Assembly: GCF_018255755.1 (NCBI RefSeq)
Contig: NZ_CP073766.1
Coordinates: forward strand, 6,074,501-6,138,500
Origin: Chitinophaga sp. HK235
Lineage (GTDB): Bacteria; Bacteroidota; Bacteroidia; Chitinophagales; Chitinophagaceae
Length of the DNA: 64,000 nt
Reading direction: 5' to 3'
Part shown: piece after piece, positions 18,259 through 26,599 of the stretch
How the letters are laid out: every line of letters starts with the position of its first letter
Position numbering within the stretch: position 1 is the stretch's first letter
Position numbers and translations under genes: made by a program
Notes under the pieces: generated by a model
Told to the model about the DNA's origin: nothing
What the model saw: the letters and a program-made list of their open reading frames with translations, nothing else
The model's database searches: none

Positions 18259-19089
18259 ATGAATGATATCGGCATTGTAACCCTGGTATTGACCCTGTTG
18301 AATCTGGTAGTGTCCTATAAAGGATTTAAAAACACCGCTTTTTATTACAACCATTCTTTTATTGTAGATGAAATACTGATCCACAAGGAATATGGACGTC
18401 TGGTTACTTCCGGCTTCCTGCATACCAGCTGGATGCATCTGATTTTTAACATGATGTCGCTCTGTTTTTTCAGTGGGGCAGTGGAAGCGGTGTTAGGCAT
18501 CAAATATTTTCTGTTCATTTATATGACCAGCATGGTAGGTGGTAACCTGTTGTTGTTGTTTGTTCATCGTCATCATGGGGATTATAGTGCTGTAGGCGCA
18601 TCCGGAGCGGTATGTGGTATCATCTTCGCGTCCATCGCACTGTTTCCGGGCATGGGCATCGGATTCTTCGGCATACCGTTGTATATCCCCGGCTGGATAT
18701 ACGGTGCCGGATATACGCTGTATACCATCATGAAGATTAAATCAAATAATGACAGTACGGCGCATGAGGCCCACCTGGGAGGTGCTTTCATCGGACTGCT
18801 CTTTGCCATATGCTTGCATCCGAAAGTGGTAACGGAAAACTATCTGCCTTTACTGGCGATGATACTACCTTGTCTGGTGTTCCTGTATGTGCTCTTCCGT
18901 AAGCCACATGTACTGCTTACCAGTAACAGTACAGTAAAGCAATACCGGAACATCGACGATCTGTATAATCAGCAGCGGTCCATACAACAACAGGAAATAG
19001 ATACTATACTTGAAAAGATCCATCACAATGGTATTAACAGTCTTTCTGAAGAAGAACGACTGAAATTGCAACAGTACGCTGAGAGATAA
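18259..19089 (+). CDS. rhomboid-family intramembrane serine protease
   Basis: A 276-residue multi-pass membrane protease that cleaves substrates inside or near the lipid bilayer. Six or so hydrophobic segments are visible. The catalytic dyad is Ser115 in VGASGAVCG and His172 in AHEAHLGG, and HTSWMHLIFNM (His60, Asn64) provides the usual oxyanion-side residues. The C-terminal 60 residues form a cytoplasmic tail ending in an NSLSEEERLKLQQYAE helix, as seen in many Bacteroidota rhomboids. It is a single gene; the substrate is unknown. Confidence 0.9.
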   Translation: MNDIGIVTLVLTLLNLVVSYKGFKNTAFYYNHSFIVDEILIHKEYGRLVTSGFLHTSWMHLIFNMMSLCFFSGAVEAVLGIKYFLFIYMTSMVGGNLLLLFVHRHHGDYSAVGASGAVCGIIFASIALFPGMGIGFFGIPLYIPGWIYGAGYTLYTIMKIKSNNDSTAHEAHLGGAFIGLLFAICLHPKVVTENYLPLLAMILPCLVFLYVLFRKPHVLLTSNSTVKQYRNIDDLYNQQRSIQQQEIDTILEKIHHNGINSLSEEERLKLQQYAER

Positions 19090-19138
19090 ACTTGTTGCAA
19101 TTATTTTTTCCTACATTGTTAAAAACTTATGCCTTTAT

Positions 19139-19969
19139 ATGAAATTATCTAGCGCTGTTCTGTGTTTCGCTGTACTATTTCTGGGAGCCTGCAAAAAGAA
19201 TAATGACAATAGACCCGATGATCCGGCTGGTGTGAAAATTACCGCTATCTCAGATCTTCCTGCTTTTAAGTACCAGGGCGACCGGCTGGTGGCCATCGGA
19301 AATGAAACATTTACCTATGATAACAATGGCCGTATTATCGGCAGCCGTATTGAGCATAATGATACAGCGAATAATATCATCAACGGGTATATTTACAAAA
19401 GCACCTATGTATGGACTGGTAATACCTGCAGTGGCAGCATTGCCGATTCCATATATACCTTTTCCAAAACGACCACTGGAAAAGGTGTTGATTCCGAGCA
19501 CTTTGAAAGCGGACTGGTATTGAGCAGCTATGGCTACAACTATGCCACCAACCGCCTGGATTCGCTGACCTTCACGCCTGGCAAATGGAATACGGCTTAC
19601 TACACTTCCGTGAAATTTGAATATGATGCCAAAGGCAATATCAGCAAGGCGATTGCCTATGCCCGTGATTTTATATCTACCCCCGGTGTTCCGAGGGAAA
19701 TTGTAGTGAAGATCACCTATCAGTACGATAATCACCCCAACCCTTTTTACGCGATGTATAAAAAATACGGGATGGTACTGCCTGCTCTGCAACGGTTTGC
19801 TGACATGGTGTCTCCCAACAACGTCATAAAAATGAATATCGCCATCGGTAATACCATCGAGCTGGTACAGCAATACAGCTATGAGTACAATCATGCAGGG
19901 TACCCGGTGAAAATCATCACCAATGGCGGTAATATAACCGGTCAGACAACTTATATCTCCTACGAATAA
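19139..19969 (+). CDS. lipoprotein with YD-like strands (DUF4595-type)
   Basis: A 276-residue predicted lipoprotein: signal peptide ending LFLGACKKN with Cys18 lipidated. The body is a series of antiparallel strand motifs such as FTYDNNGRIIGSR, VKFEYDAKGNISKAI and YSYEYNHAGYPVKI, resembling RHS/YD-repeat or DUF4595-type secreted proteins of Bacteroidota. These have no known function. It starts 49 bp after the rhomboid gene and precedes the LytS-type kinase. I do not recognise it further. Confidence 0.65.
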   Translation: MKLSSAVLCFAVLFLGACKKNNDNRPDDPAGVKITAISDLPAFKYQGDRLVAIGNETFTYDNNGRIIGSRIEHNDTANNIINGYIYKSTYVWTGNTCSGSIADSIYTFSKTTTGKGVDSEHFESGLVLSSYGYNYATNRLDSLTFTPGKWNTAYYTSVKFEYDAKGNISKAIAYARDFISTPGVPREIVVKITYQYDNHPNPFYAMYKKYGMVLPALQRFADMVSPNNVIKMNIAIGNTIELVQQYSYEYNHAGYPVKIITNGGNITGQTTYISYE

Positions 19970-20061
19970 TACCCGTTTTGTCTGCACATTTTGCCGTGTA
20001 GTCGCATACCGGGTTTTGCCGGAAGGGAAGGAAGGCACTTTGCTGTATATTTATACTGTAA

Positions 20062-21084
20062 ATGAAAGTATTCCCGACATCCGCATATATTAACGTGATA
20101 CTGCACGCGCTCATCTGGGGCATGCTGTTGTTCCTGCCGTATGCAGTATCTTCCGCTGAAAGTAATTATAGCATAGGCCCTATTCCCGGACCTTTTTTCA
20201 CCATTGCCGGTGTGATCCATATGGCCATATTTTATGGCAATGCCTTTTATCTGTATCCACGGCTGATGAACCGGCGTTATTGGTGGCTGTATATAATTGC
20301 CGTTCTCCTGATGCTGATAGCGTCTTTTCAGCTGAAGTACCGTATTATGGTGTGGTGGTTTCCGGGGTTGCTGCAGAACACGGCTGCCTATCGTTTTGTA
20401 TTTGGGCCCTCTATCGCAGTGTTTATTATCAGTCTCGTATACCGAAAGATACTCGACCGCATATACGAAGAAAAAAAGCAGAAAGAAAAAGAGGCCGCGC
20501 AGCTGGCCACAGAACTGAAGTTTCTGCGCTCACAGATCAGCCCGCATTTTCTTTTTAATGTGCTGACCAACCTGGTATCATTGGCCCGAAAAAAGTCCGA
20601 CAGACTGGAGACTTCCCTGATCATGCTGTCTGAGCTGATGCGTTATATGTTGTATGATGCAGGTGGAGCCAAAGTGGCGCTGTCAAAGGAAGTTGCCTAT
20701 CTCAACAGTTATATTGCCTTGCAGCAGCTTCGTTTTGGCAGCGATGTAACGATCGTATGTGATACTCCTCCACCAGCCGCGCTGGAAGGCCACATGATAG
20801 AACCCATGCTGCTCATCCCTTTTGTGGAAAACGCTTTCAAACATGGTACAGGTGTACTGCAACCTGTTATTCATATCCGGCTGTCTGTTAAGGAAGATGT
20901 GCTTACCTTTGAAGTAGAGAATCAATACGATCCGGTACAGGATATCAGTAAGGATGAAAGTTCCGGTATAGGACTGGCCAATGTGAAATCAAGACTGGAA
21001 CTGCTGTACCGCCATCATTACCAACTGAAGATCGATGACGATCATAACCGGTTTTATATTAACCTAACGTTGAAGCTTATATGA
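20062..21084 (+). CDS. LytS/YehU-type sensor histidine kinase
   Basis: A 340-residue membrane sensor kinase of the His_kinase (PF06580) class. Four hydrophobic segments occupy about residues 10-135, then a coiled-coil linker (KILDRIYEEKKQKEKEAAQLA). The phospho-acceptor is His162 in LRSQISPHFLFNVLTNL. The ATP-binding part includes EPMLLIPFVENAFKHG (N box) and SSGIGLANVKSRLELLY (G box). Its stop overlaps the start of the LytTR response regulator by 4 bp (ATGA), so they are translationally coupled. The sensed signal is unknown; there is no periplasmic sensor domain. Confidence 0.93.
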   Translation: MKVFPTSAYINVILHALIWGMLLFLPYAVSSAESNYSIGPIPGPFFTIAGVIHMAIFYGNAFYLYPRLMNRRYWWLYIIAVLLMLIASFQLKYRIMVWWFPGLLQNTAAYRFVFGPSIAVFIISLVYRKILDRIYEEKKQKEKEAAQLATELKFLRSQISPHFLFNVLTNLVSLARKKSDRLETSLIMLSELMRYMLYDAGGAKVALSKEVAYLNSYIALQQLRFGSDVTIVCDTPPPAALEGHMIEPMLLIPFVENAFKHGTGVLQPVIHIRLSVKEDVLTFEVENQYDPVQDISKDESSGIGLANVKSRLELLYRHHYQLKIDDDHNRFYINLTLKLI

Positions 21085-21788
21085 TGCGTTGTATTGCTGT
21101 AGATGATGAACAACTGGTCCGGGAACTGCTGGAAGATAATATCCGGCAGATACCTTTCCTGCAGCTGGTGGCTACCTGTAAAAATGCACTGGAGGCCATG
21201 GAGGTGTTACAAAAGGAATCTGTAGACCTGATCTTTCTGGATATACAGATGCCACGCCTCAGCGGCCTGCAATTTCTACAGTCGCTGCAACATCCGCCGC
21301 TGGTGATTCTGGTGACTGCCTATGAAAAATATGCCCTGGAAGGTTATAATCTGCAGGTGGTGGATTATCTGCTGAAACCCTTCAGCTTCGAGCGTTTCCT
21401 CAAAGCCTGTAATCGCGCCAACGAACTATTCCGTTTACAACAAACACCTGCCCCTGTTAAAACGTTGACTGACTTTTTTGTCAATGTGGAATACACGCAG
21501 GTGAAAATCGTTGTAGAAGATATTGAATATATAGAAGGATTAAAAGACTACATCAAAATCTACCTGTCATCTTCTCCCAAACCCATACTCACGCGCATGA
21601 CCATGAAAGCGATCATGGAGAAATTGCCTGCTGAAGCTTTTGTCCGCACTCATAAATCCTACCTGGTAGCTGTGAAAAAAATTACGGCTGTCAAGCGTGA
21701 TCTGGTTTGTGTGGGTGAAAAGGAAATTCCTGTTAGTGATTTTTTCAAGGAGAACATCAATCGTATTGTAGCAGGCCCTGAAAATTAA
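21081..21788 (+). CDS. LytTR-type response regulator
   Basis: A 235-residue cytoplasmic partner of the upstream kinase. The receiver domain (1-120) has the acidic pocket VDDE (8-10), phospho-acceptor Asp54 in LIFLDIQMP and Lys102 in YLLKPFSFERF. The LytTR DNA-binding domain covers about 140-235, with VEDIEYIEGLKDYIKIYL and FVRTHKSYLVAVKKI. LytTR regulators bind short direct repeats upstream of their targets. The TonB receptor starts 107 bp downstream in the same orientation and is a likely target, but no repeat pair was identified with confidence. Confidence 0.94.
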   Translation: MMRCIAVDDEQLVRELLEDNIRQIPFLQLVATCKNALEAMEVLQKESVDLIFLDIQMPRLSGLQFLQSLQHPPLVILVTAYEKYALEGYNLQVVDYLLKPFSFERFLKACNRANELFRLQQTPAPVKTLTDFFVNVEYTQVKIVVEDIEYIEGLKDYIKIYLSSSPKPILTRMTMKAIMEKLPAEAFVRTHKSYLVAVKKITAVKRDLVCVGEKEIPVSDFFKENINRIVAGPEN

Positions 21789-21895
21789 TATACACAGACT
21801 TTTCCGTCTTGTCGCGACACTTCCCTGTATAGTCTCTTTGCCGGAATGGCGGTTGTACTTCCCACTAGCTTTGTGGGCAGATAATACTACCAGCA

Positions 21896-23932
21896 ATGGC
21901 AAAATATATCAGATGGATTTTTCTGACAATGCTACCCACCATTGTCAATGCACAAGGCCTCCCTAAAGACAGTGCCGGCAAAGTGCCGCAGGACACCGTT
22001 CTCCGGGGTACCTCCCGTTCACTGAAACAGGTGACTGTGAGTGCCGGCGCTTTTGAAGCCAGCGATAAGGCCAAGGGGGCTTCTCTCACTCCCATGGATG
22101 CGTTGACGGTGGCGGGCAACAATGGAGACCTTTCCCAGGCATTGCGGTCATTACCTGGTGTTCAACAGATTGGAGAGCAGGAAGGCCTTTTTGTAAGAGG
22201 CGGCACCAGCGACGAAACCAAACAGTTTATAGACGGTACGTTGTTTAAATATCCCAACTACCCGGCAGTGCCTGGCATTCCGCAAGGTGCACGTATCAAC
22301 CCCTTCCTGTTTAAAGGAATACTGTTCAGCTCCGGAGGTTATTCCGCCCTGTACGGACAGGCCATGAGCAGTGCCCTGATACTGGAAAGTGTAGACCTGC
22401 CGGAGAAGTCCTCTGCCAGCCTGTATCTGTTCCCTTCCAATCAGGGCGCGGGTCTGCAGCACCTCGCCAAAGACAACCGCAGTAGTTACGGGCTGGGTTT
22501 CAACTACTCCAATCAGTCATTGTATAATTCGCTGGTGCCACATATTCCGGATTATTTTCTCGGTCCTGCTTATGTGGAAGGCAACGCCAACTTCCGTATT
22601 AAAACAGGCCGTACCGGTATGCTCAAAGTATATACGGTATGGAGCCACAGCGCAGTAGGTATGTACAATCCGGATATCGACAGTGCCGGGCTACGCTCCG
22701 GATATCAGGTGAAAGGAGATAATTTTTATACCAACCTGAGTTACCGCAATTCCTTTGGCGAACACTGGAAAATGGAAACAGGGCTGGCTTACAGCTATAA
22801 CAAAATGAATACGATACGCAGCCTGGTGGATGAAGCAAAAAATATGGTTGTGCTGCCGGAACTGCCTTTCCTGGCTAAAAACGCCAGCAGTAATATCGGT
22901 TCCGACTTTGCCCAGGCAAGAGTGGTTTTCACCCGCTTTCTGCCAGGGGCACAGGCAATCCGGTTTGGGGCAGAACATTTTTATACTAAAGATAAAGGCT
23001 ATACGAATGACAGTGCCATAGCACTCACAGATCAGCTGTCAGCTGCCTTTGCAGAAGGAGATATTTATATCGCCCGTAATGTGGCGGCCAAAGCGGGTTT
23101 TCGGCTGGAGCATACTTCTCTCTTAAAACAATGGTCGCTGGCACCGAGATTAAGTATCGGCTGGAGGTTGAGTGAAGAAAGCCAGCTAAATCTGGCCTAT
23201 GGCATATTCTACCAGGAACCGCTCAACGACTTTTTATATCATAACAGAACCTTGTCTCTTTCCCAAGCTGCTCATTACGTACTCAACTATACCAGGCGGG
23301 CCCATAACCGGTTTTTCCGTGTGGAAGCCTATTACAAAACCTATGATCATCTGGTCAGGCTGCTGCCACAAAGTGTATCTAACGGTAACGGATATGCGAA
23401 AGGAGTTGAATTGTTTTTCCGCGATAAAAAAACGTTTAAAAATATGGACTACTGGGTTACCTACACTTTCCTGGACACCAAAAGGGGTTATCTCAATTTT
23501 CCGATGGAGCTGAAGCCTGGCTTTGCTTCGCCTCATACCATGACCATCGCCGTGAAGAAGTTTTTCCCGGACATTTCCACCGGTGTGAACGTGTCCTATG
23601 CATTAGCGGCGGGAAGGCCTTACTACGATATCCGTTTCAACAACGGCTGGCAGTTGTATGATCAGGGAACTACAAAGCCATATAGTGTAGTGAATCTGCA
23701 TCTCTCCCATCTTGTTTCTTTATTCCCTAAGTGGAAGCATAAGGATTTCTCCGGTTTTGCACTGGGTGTGAATAACCTGCTGGGTACCAAACAGGTGTTT
23801 GGCTACAACTACAGTTACAACGGTCAGCATAGGGTGCCGATAATGTTGCCGTCCAGCAGAACGTATTTCGTGGGCTTCTTTATGACGCTGGGAATAGACC
23901 GTACTGATGATTTTATCAACAATAATTTATAA
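21896..23932 (+). CDS. TonB-dependent outer membrane receptor
   Basis: A 678-residue outer-membrane receptor, smaller than SusC types and without the carboxypeptidase-like N-terminal domain. The signal peptide (cleavage near VNAQG, about 20) is followed by the plug: LKQVTVSAGAF, LSQALRSLPGVQQIGEQEGLFVRGGTSDETKQFIDG and a gate region FSSGGYSALYGQAMSSALIL. The barrel ends in aromatic-rich strands. It follows the LytS/LytTR pair and is followed after 18 bp by a TPR protein, suggesting an uptake operon controlled by that pair. The ligand is unknown; a metal chelate or small molecule is as likely as a sugar. Confidence 0.88.
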   Translation: MAKYIRWIFLTMLPTIVNAQGLPKDSAGKVPQDTVLRGTSRSLKQVTVSAGAFEASDKAKGASLTPMDALTVAGNNGDLSQALRSLPGVQQIGEQEGLFVRGGTSDETKQFIDGTLFKYPNYPAVPGIPQGARINPFLFKGILFSSGGYSALYGQAMSSALILESVDLPEKSSASLYLFPSNQGAGLQHLAKDNRSSYGLGFNYSNQSLYNSLVPHIPDYFLGPAYVEGNANFRIKTGRTGMLKVYTVWSHSAVGMYNPDIDSAGLRSGYQVKGDNFYTNLSYRNSFGEHWKMETGLAYSYNKMNTIRSLVDEAKNMVVLPELPFLAKNASSNIGSDFAQARVVFTRFLPGAQAIRFGAEHFYTKDKGYTNDSAIALTDQLSAAFAEGDIYIARNVAAKAGFRLEHTSLLKQWSLAPRLSIGWRLSEESQLNLAYGIFYQEPLNDFLYHNRTLSLSQAAHYVLNYTRRAHNRFFRVEAYYKTYDHLVRLLPQSVSNGNGYAKGVELFFRDKKTFKNMDYWVTYTFLDTKRGYLNFPMELKPGFASPHTMTIAVKKFFPDISTGVNVSYALAAGRPYYDIRFNNGWQLYDQGTTKPYSVVNLHLSHLVSLFPKWKHKDFSGFALGVNNLLGTKQVFGYNYSYNGQHRVPIMLPSSRTYFVGFFMTLGIDRTDDFINNNL

Positions 23933-23950
23933 CCAGAAAATTCATTAAAA

Positions 23951-24598
23951 ATGAAAAAAACAATTTTGTCGCTGTTGATGCTGTTTTCTTTCTCTGCCAT
24001 GGTATGGGCACAACAGCCGGCTTCGCTGGGTGAGGCGGTGCGCCAGCTGGATAAAGCAGCCGCTGTAAAGGACTTTGAAGCACTGGAAAAAACATTTGTA
24101 TCGCTGGCGGAAAAACAGCCTCAGTCCTGGCTGCCCTGGTATTATGCAGCTTACTGCAATGCAAGGATCGGTTTTTTATATCAGGATGATGGAGAGAAGA
24201 TAGAGCCTTATAGCAATAAGGGCGAAGAACAGATCAGCCGGGCTGTATCGCTGGTGGACAGTGCATCTCACAAAGCATGGTCATCTGAAATATATACCGT
24301 GATGAGCATGGTGTATCGTACAAAAGTATTTATCAATCCTATGACTTATGGCCGTAAGTATGGTTCGTTGTCTGAAAAATACCTGCAGGTGGCGCGTCAG
24401 CTGGCGCCGGAGAATCCCAGGGCATTGTATGTACAGGCATGGGTGAAATATTATACGCCTAAGTTATGGGGTGGTGATAAACAGCTGGCTAAAGAGCTGG
24501 CAGGAAAAAGCCTGGCATTGCTGGCGAAAGAACAGTCCGGAGATACACCTCACTGGGGTAAAGCTGAAAACGAGGCGTTGCTGAGCAAGTTCAGGTGA
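23951..24598 (+). CDS. periplasmic TPR-like protein
   Basis: A 215-residue exported protein with a signal peptide (MKKTILSLLMLFSFSAMVWAQ). The body is helical with tetratricopeptide-like pairs: LDKAAAVKDFEALEKTFVSLAEKQP, WLPWYYAAYCNARIGFLY, QISRAVSLVDSA and YLQVARQLAPENPRALYVQAWVKYY. TPR proteins usually mediate protein contacts. It is 18 bp downstream of the TonB receptor, almost certainly the same transcript. The precise role is unknown. Confidence 0.75.
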   Translation: MKKTILSLLMLFSFSAMVWAQQPASLGEAVRQLDKAAAVKDFEALEKTFVSLAEKQPQSWLPWYYAAYCNARIGFLYQDDGEKIEPYSNKGEEQISRAVSLVDSASHKAWSSEIYTVMSMVYRTKVFINPMTYGRKYGSLSEKYLQVARQLAPENPRALYVQAWVKYYTPKLWGGDKQLAKELAGKSLALLAKEQSGDTPHWGKAENEALLSKFR

Positions 24599-24623
24599 GT
24601 GTTTCAAATTAAAAATCAAAAAA

Positions 24624-24968
24624 ATGATCTTTCCCTTTCTTATCCTTCTCAGGATACTTTTTGCAGCCTGTATGGTATTTATTATCGGTTATATCTTTGG
24701 TGGTTTCTCCCGGAAGCGGGTATTGGCAAATATCTCCAAAGTGGCTGCGATACTTGTTATTGTACTCTTTATCGGTATGAATGTGTTACTGATGCGGGCA
24801 GCTTTTCGTCAGTTTAGCGATGGTTGGCGGGGTTGCGGACAGCAGGTACATACAGAAAAACAGGGGGTGTCTCAAAAGACACTCCCTTCTTTTTTTTTGG
24901 GGGGGGAAATCTGCGGGGTAGCTTTTTCCGTTTTTATAGTATGCCCAAAGGAAAAACACTATCAGTAG
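24624..24968 (+). CDS. small two-TM membrane protein, 3' end replaced by IS sequence
   Basis: The ORF encodes 114 residues. The first 80 look native: two hydrophobic helices (MIFPFLILLRILFAACMVFIIGYIFGG split at about 3-28, and ISKVAAILVIVLFIGMNVLLM at about 37-57), followed by a short polar tail ending near HTEKQ. From about 24863 the reading frame runs into the left end of the IS1182-family element and picks up roughly 35 foreign residues before a stop at 24968. So the natural C-terminus and stop are lost. It is the last gene of the receptor/TPR group. Function unknown. Confidence 0.55.
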   Translation: MIFPFLILLRILFAACMVFIIGYIFGGFSRKRVLANISKVAAILVIVLFIGMNVLLMRAAFRQFSDGWRGCGQQVHTEKQGVSQKTLPSFFLGGEICGVAFSVFIVCPKEKHYQ

Positions 24969-26588
24969 TCTTTAAAGCCAATCAGCAGCACCAGGCTATG
25001 CTTTTCCCTCCCGAGATTGGGGATCTGATAGCCGAGAATCACCCAGTTCGTGTGGTGGATGACGTAATAGAAAAGATCGATATAACTTTATTGCTGAAGC
25101 GTTATAAAGCAGGAGGAACCAGCAGTTACCATCCCAGGATGTTATTGAAAGTCCTTATTTACGCTTATATAAATAACATTTACAGTAGCCGTAAAATAGA
25201 GGAGGCACTAGGCCAGAACATCCACTTTATGTGGCTTAGTGGTATGAGTAAACCCGATCATAATACGATCAACAGGTTCCGTGGTGAACGCTTGCAAAAG
25301 GTATTACAACCTATATTCACCCAGGTGGTATTGTTGTTATGCGAAGAAGGCTTACTGAACATAAAAGAACTGTACACTGACGGGACAAAGATAGAATCGC
25401 AGGCAAATCGCTACAGTTTTGTATGGAGCAATGGCATTAAGTACAGTAAAGAAAAAATAAAACAGCAGCTTAATGACTTGTGGAAATATGCACAATCAGT
25501 GGCAGCTTCAGAATTGGGTGATGATACGGACCCATCCGGATATGACAAAATCGACAGTGAAAAAGTCAGTAAAACAATAGCGGCCATCAATGACGCCCTC
25601 AAAGAAAAACCCATAGACAAGCGGATCAGACAAAAGCTGGGATATGCTCACCGTAACTGGCCTTCAGCGTTGGATAAGTATGAGCAACAGGAACAAATAA
25701 TAGGCTCTAACCGCAATAGCTATAGCAAAACAGATCCCGCCGCTACCTTTATGCGTATGAAGGAAGATCATATGAAGAATGGTCAGCTTAAACCAGCTTA
25801 TAATCTCCAGATAAGTACTAATAATCAATACATCGTCAATTACAGCCTTCATCAGCAGTCCACGGATACATCAACTTTAATCAGTCATCTCCTGCAGTAT
25901 ATACGGTTATATAAACGAGTGCCCGCCAATATTACAGCGGATGCAGGGTATGGCAGCGAACAGAACTATCAATGGTTGGAAAACAGGAGAATTACGGCTT
26001 ATGTTAAGCATGCTTCCTTCGATCGCAACCAGCACCGGTCAACTAAAACCAGGGAAATGTTCAAGGCCCAAAACCTACCCTACAATGCTGAAAAGGACCA
26101 CTATATCTGCCCTGCCGGCCAGCGAATGCGTAGAAAAAGTACGTTCCCAAAAACAACTAAAAACGGGTACGGGCAAACAATAACTACTTATCAAGCCAGA
26201 ACATGCGAAGGATGTACATTACGGCAGATGTGTCATGATCAACAAACAAATCGCATCATAGAAGTAAATCATAATCTAAATCGTCTTAAGGAGCTGGCTG
26301 ACAAACGATTAAAAGGAAGAAAAGGAATACAGAAGCGTAAACAACGTTGCCATGACGTGGAATCTGTCTTCGCAAATATTAAGCATAATCATGGCTTTAA
26401 AAGATTTATGCTAAAAGGGATGGATAAAGTGTCAATCGAAATGGGATTAATGGCTATGGCACACAATCTTAGAAAGAAAACAGCATAAAATCAGGTTAAC
26501 CCTTCACTTCTAAAAATGGAAACTGGAGAATCATTATAACAACCGGAATTTATAAAAAAGAAGCCGTCTCTTGTTTTGAGACGGCCCC
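24863..26588 (+). mobile_element. IS1182-family insertion sequence
   Basis: About 1.73 kb, bounded by related terminal inverted repeats: left GGGG-GT-GTCTCAAAA starting at 24863, right the reverse complement, GGGG-CC-GTCTCAAAA, ending at 26588. Each end also folds into a hairpin (left around 24866-24887, right GCCGTCTC/GAGACGGC at 26563-26585), which would block read-through transcription. No clear target-site duplication is visible. It lies 12 bp from the stop of the TIG lipoprotein gene and inside or at the end of the small membrane protein gene. A T9G8 homopolymer tract lies at 24890-24906 inside the left end. Confidence 0.88.
24941..26488 (+). CDS. IS1182-family transposase
   Basis: A DDE transposase of about 515 residues from the ATG at 24941 (an upstream in-frame extension through the IS end is not plausible). 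An N-terminal DUF772-like part (AMLFPPEIGDLIAENHPVRVVDDV, RMLLKVLIYAYINNIYSSRKIEEAL, FMWLSGMSKPDHNTINRFR) precedes the catalytic core: Asp in LYTDGTKIES, Asp in TADAGYGSEQNY and Glu in HDVESVFANIKHNHGFKRF. The Cys-rich CEGCTLRQMCH segment before the last motif is typical of IS1182 elements. The frame is intact, so the element may be active. Confidence 0.95.
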   Translation: MPKGKTLSVVFKANQQHQAMLFPPEIGDLIAENHPVRVVDDVIEKIDITLLLKRYKAGGTSSYHPRMLLKVLIYAYINNIYSSRKIEEALGQNIHFMWLSGMSKPDHNTINRFRGERLQKVLQPIFTQVVLLLCEEGLLNIKELYTDGTKIESQANRYSFVWSNGIKYSKEKIKQQLNDLWKYAQSVAASELGDDTDPSGYDKIDSEKVSKTIAAINDALKEKPIDKRIRQKLGYAHRNWPSALDKYEQQEQIIGSNRNSYSKTDPAATFMRMKEDHMKNGQLKPAYNLQISTNNQYIVNYSLHQQSTDTSTLISHLLQYIRLYKRVPANITADAGYGSEQNYQWLENRRITAYVKHASFDRNQHRSTKTREMFKAQNLPYNAEKDHYICPAGQRMRRKSTFPKTTKNGYGQTITTYQARTCEGCTLRQMCHDQQTNRIIEVNHNLNRLKELADKRLKGRKGIQKRKQRCHDVESVFANIKHNHGFKRFMLKGMDKVSIEMGLMAMAHNLRKKTA

Positions 26589-26599
26589 TTTGTTGTTGT

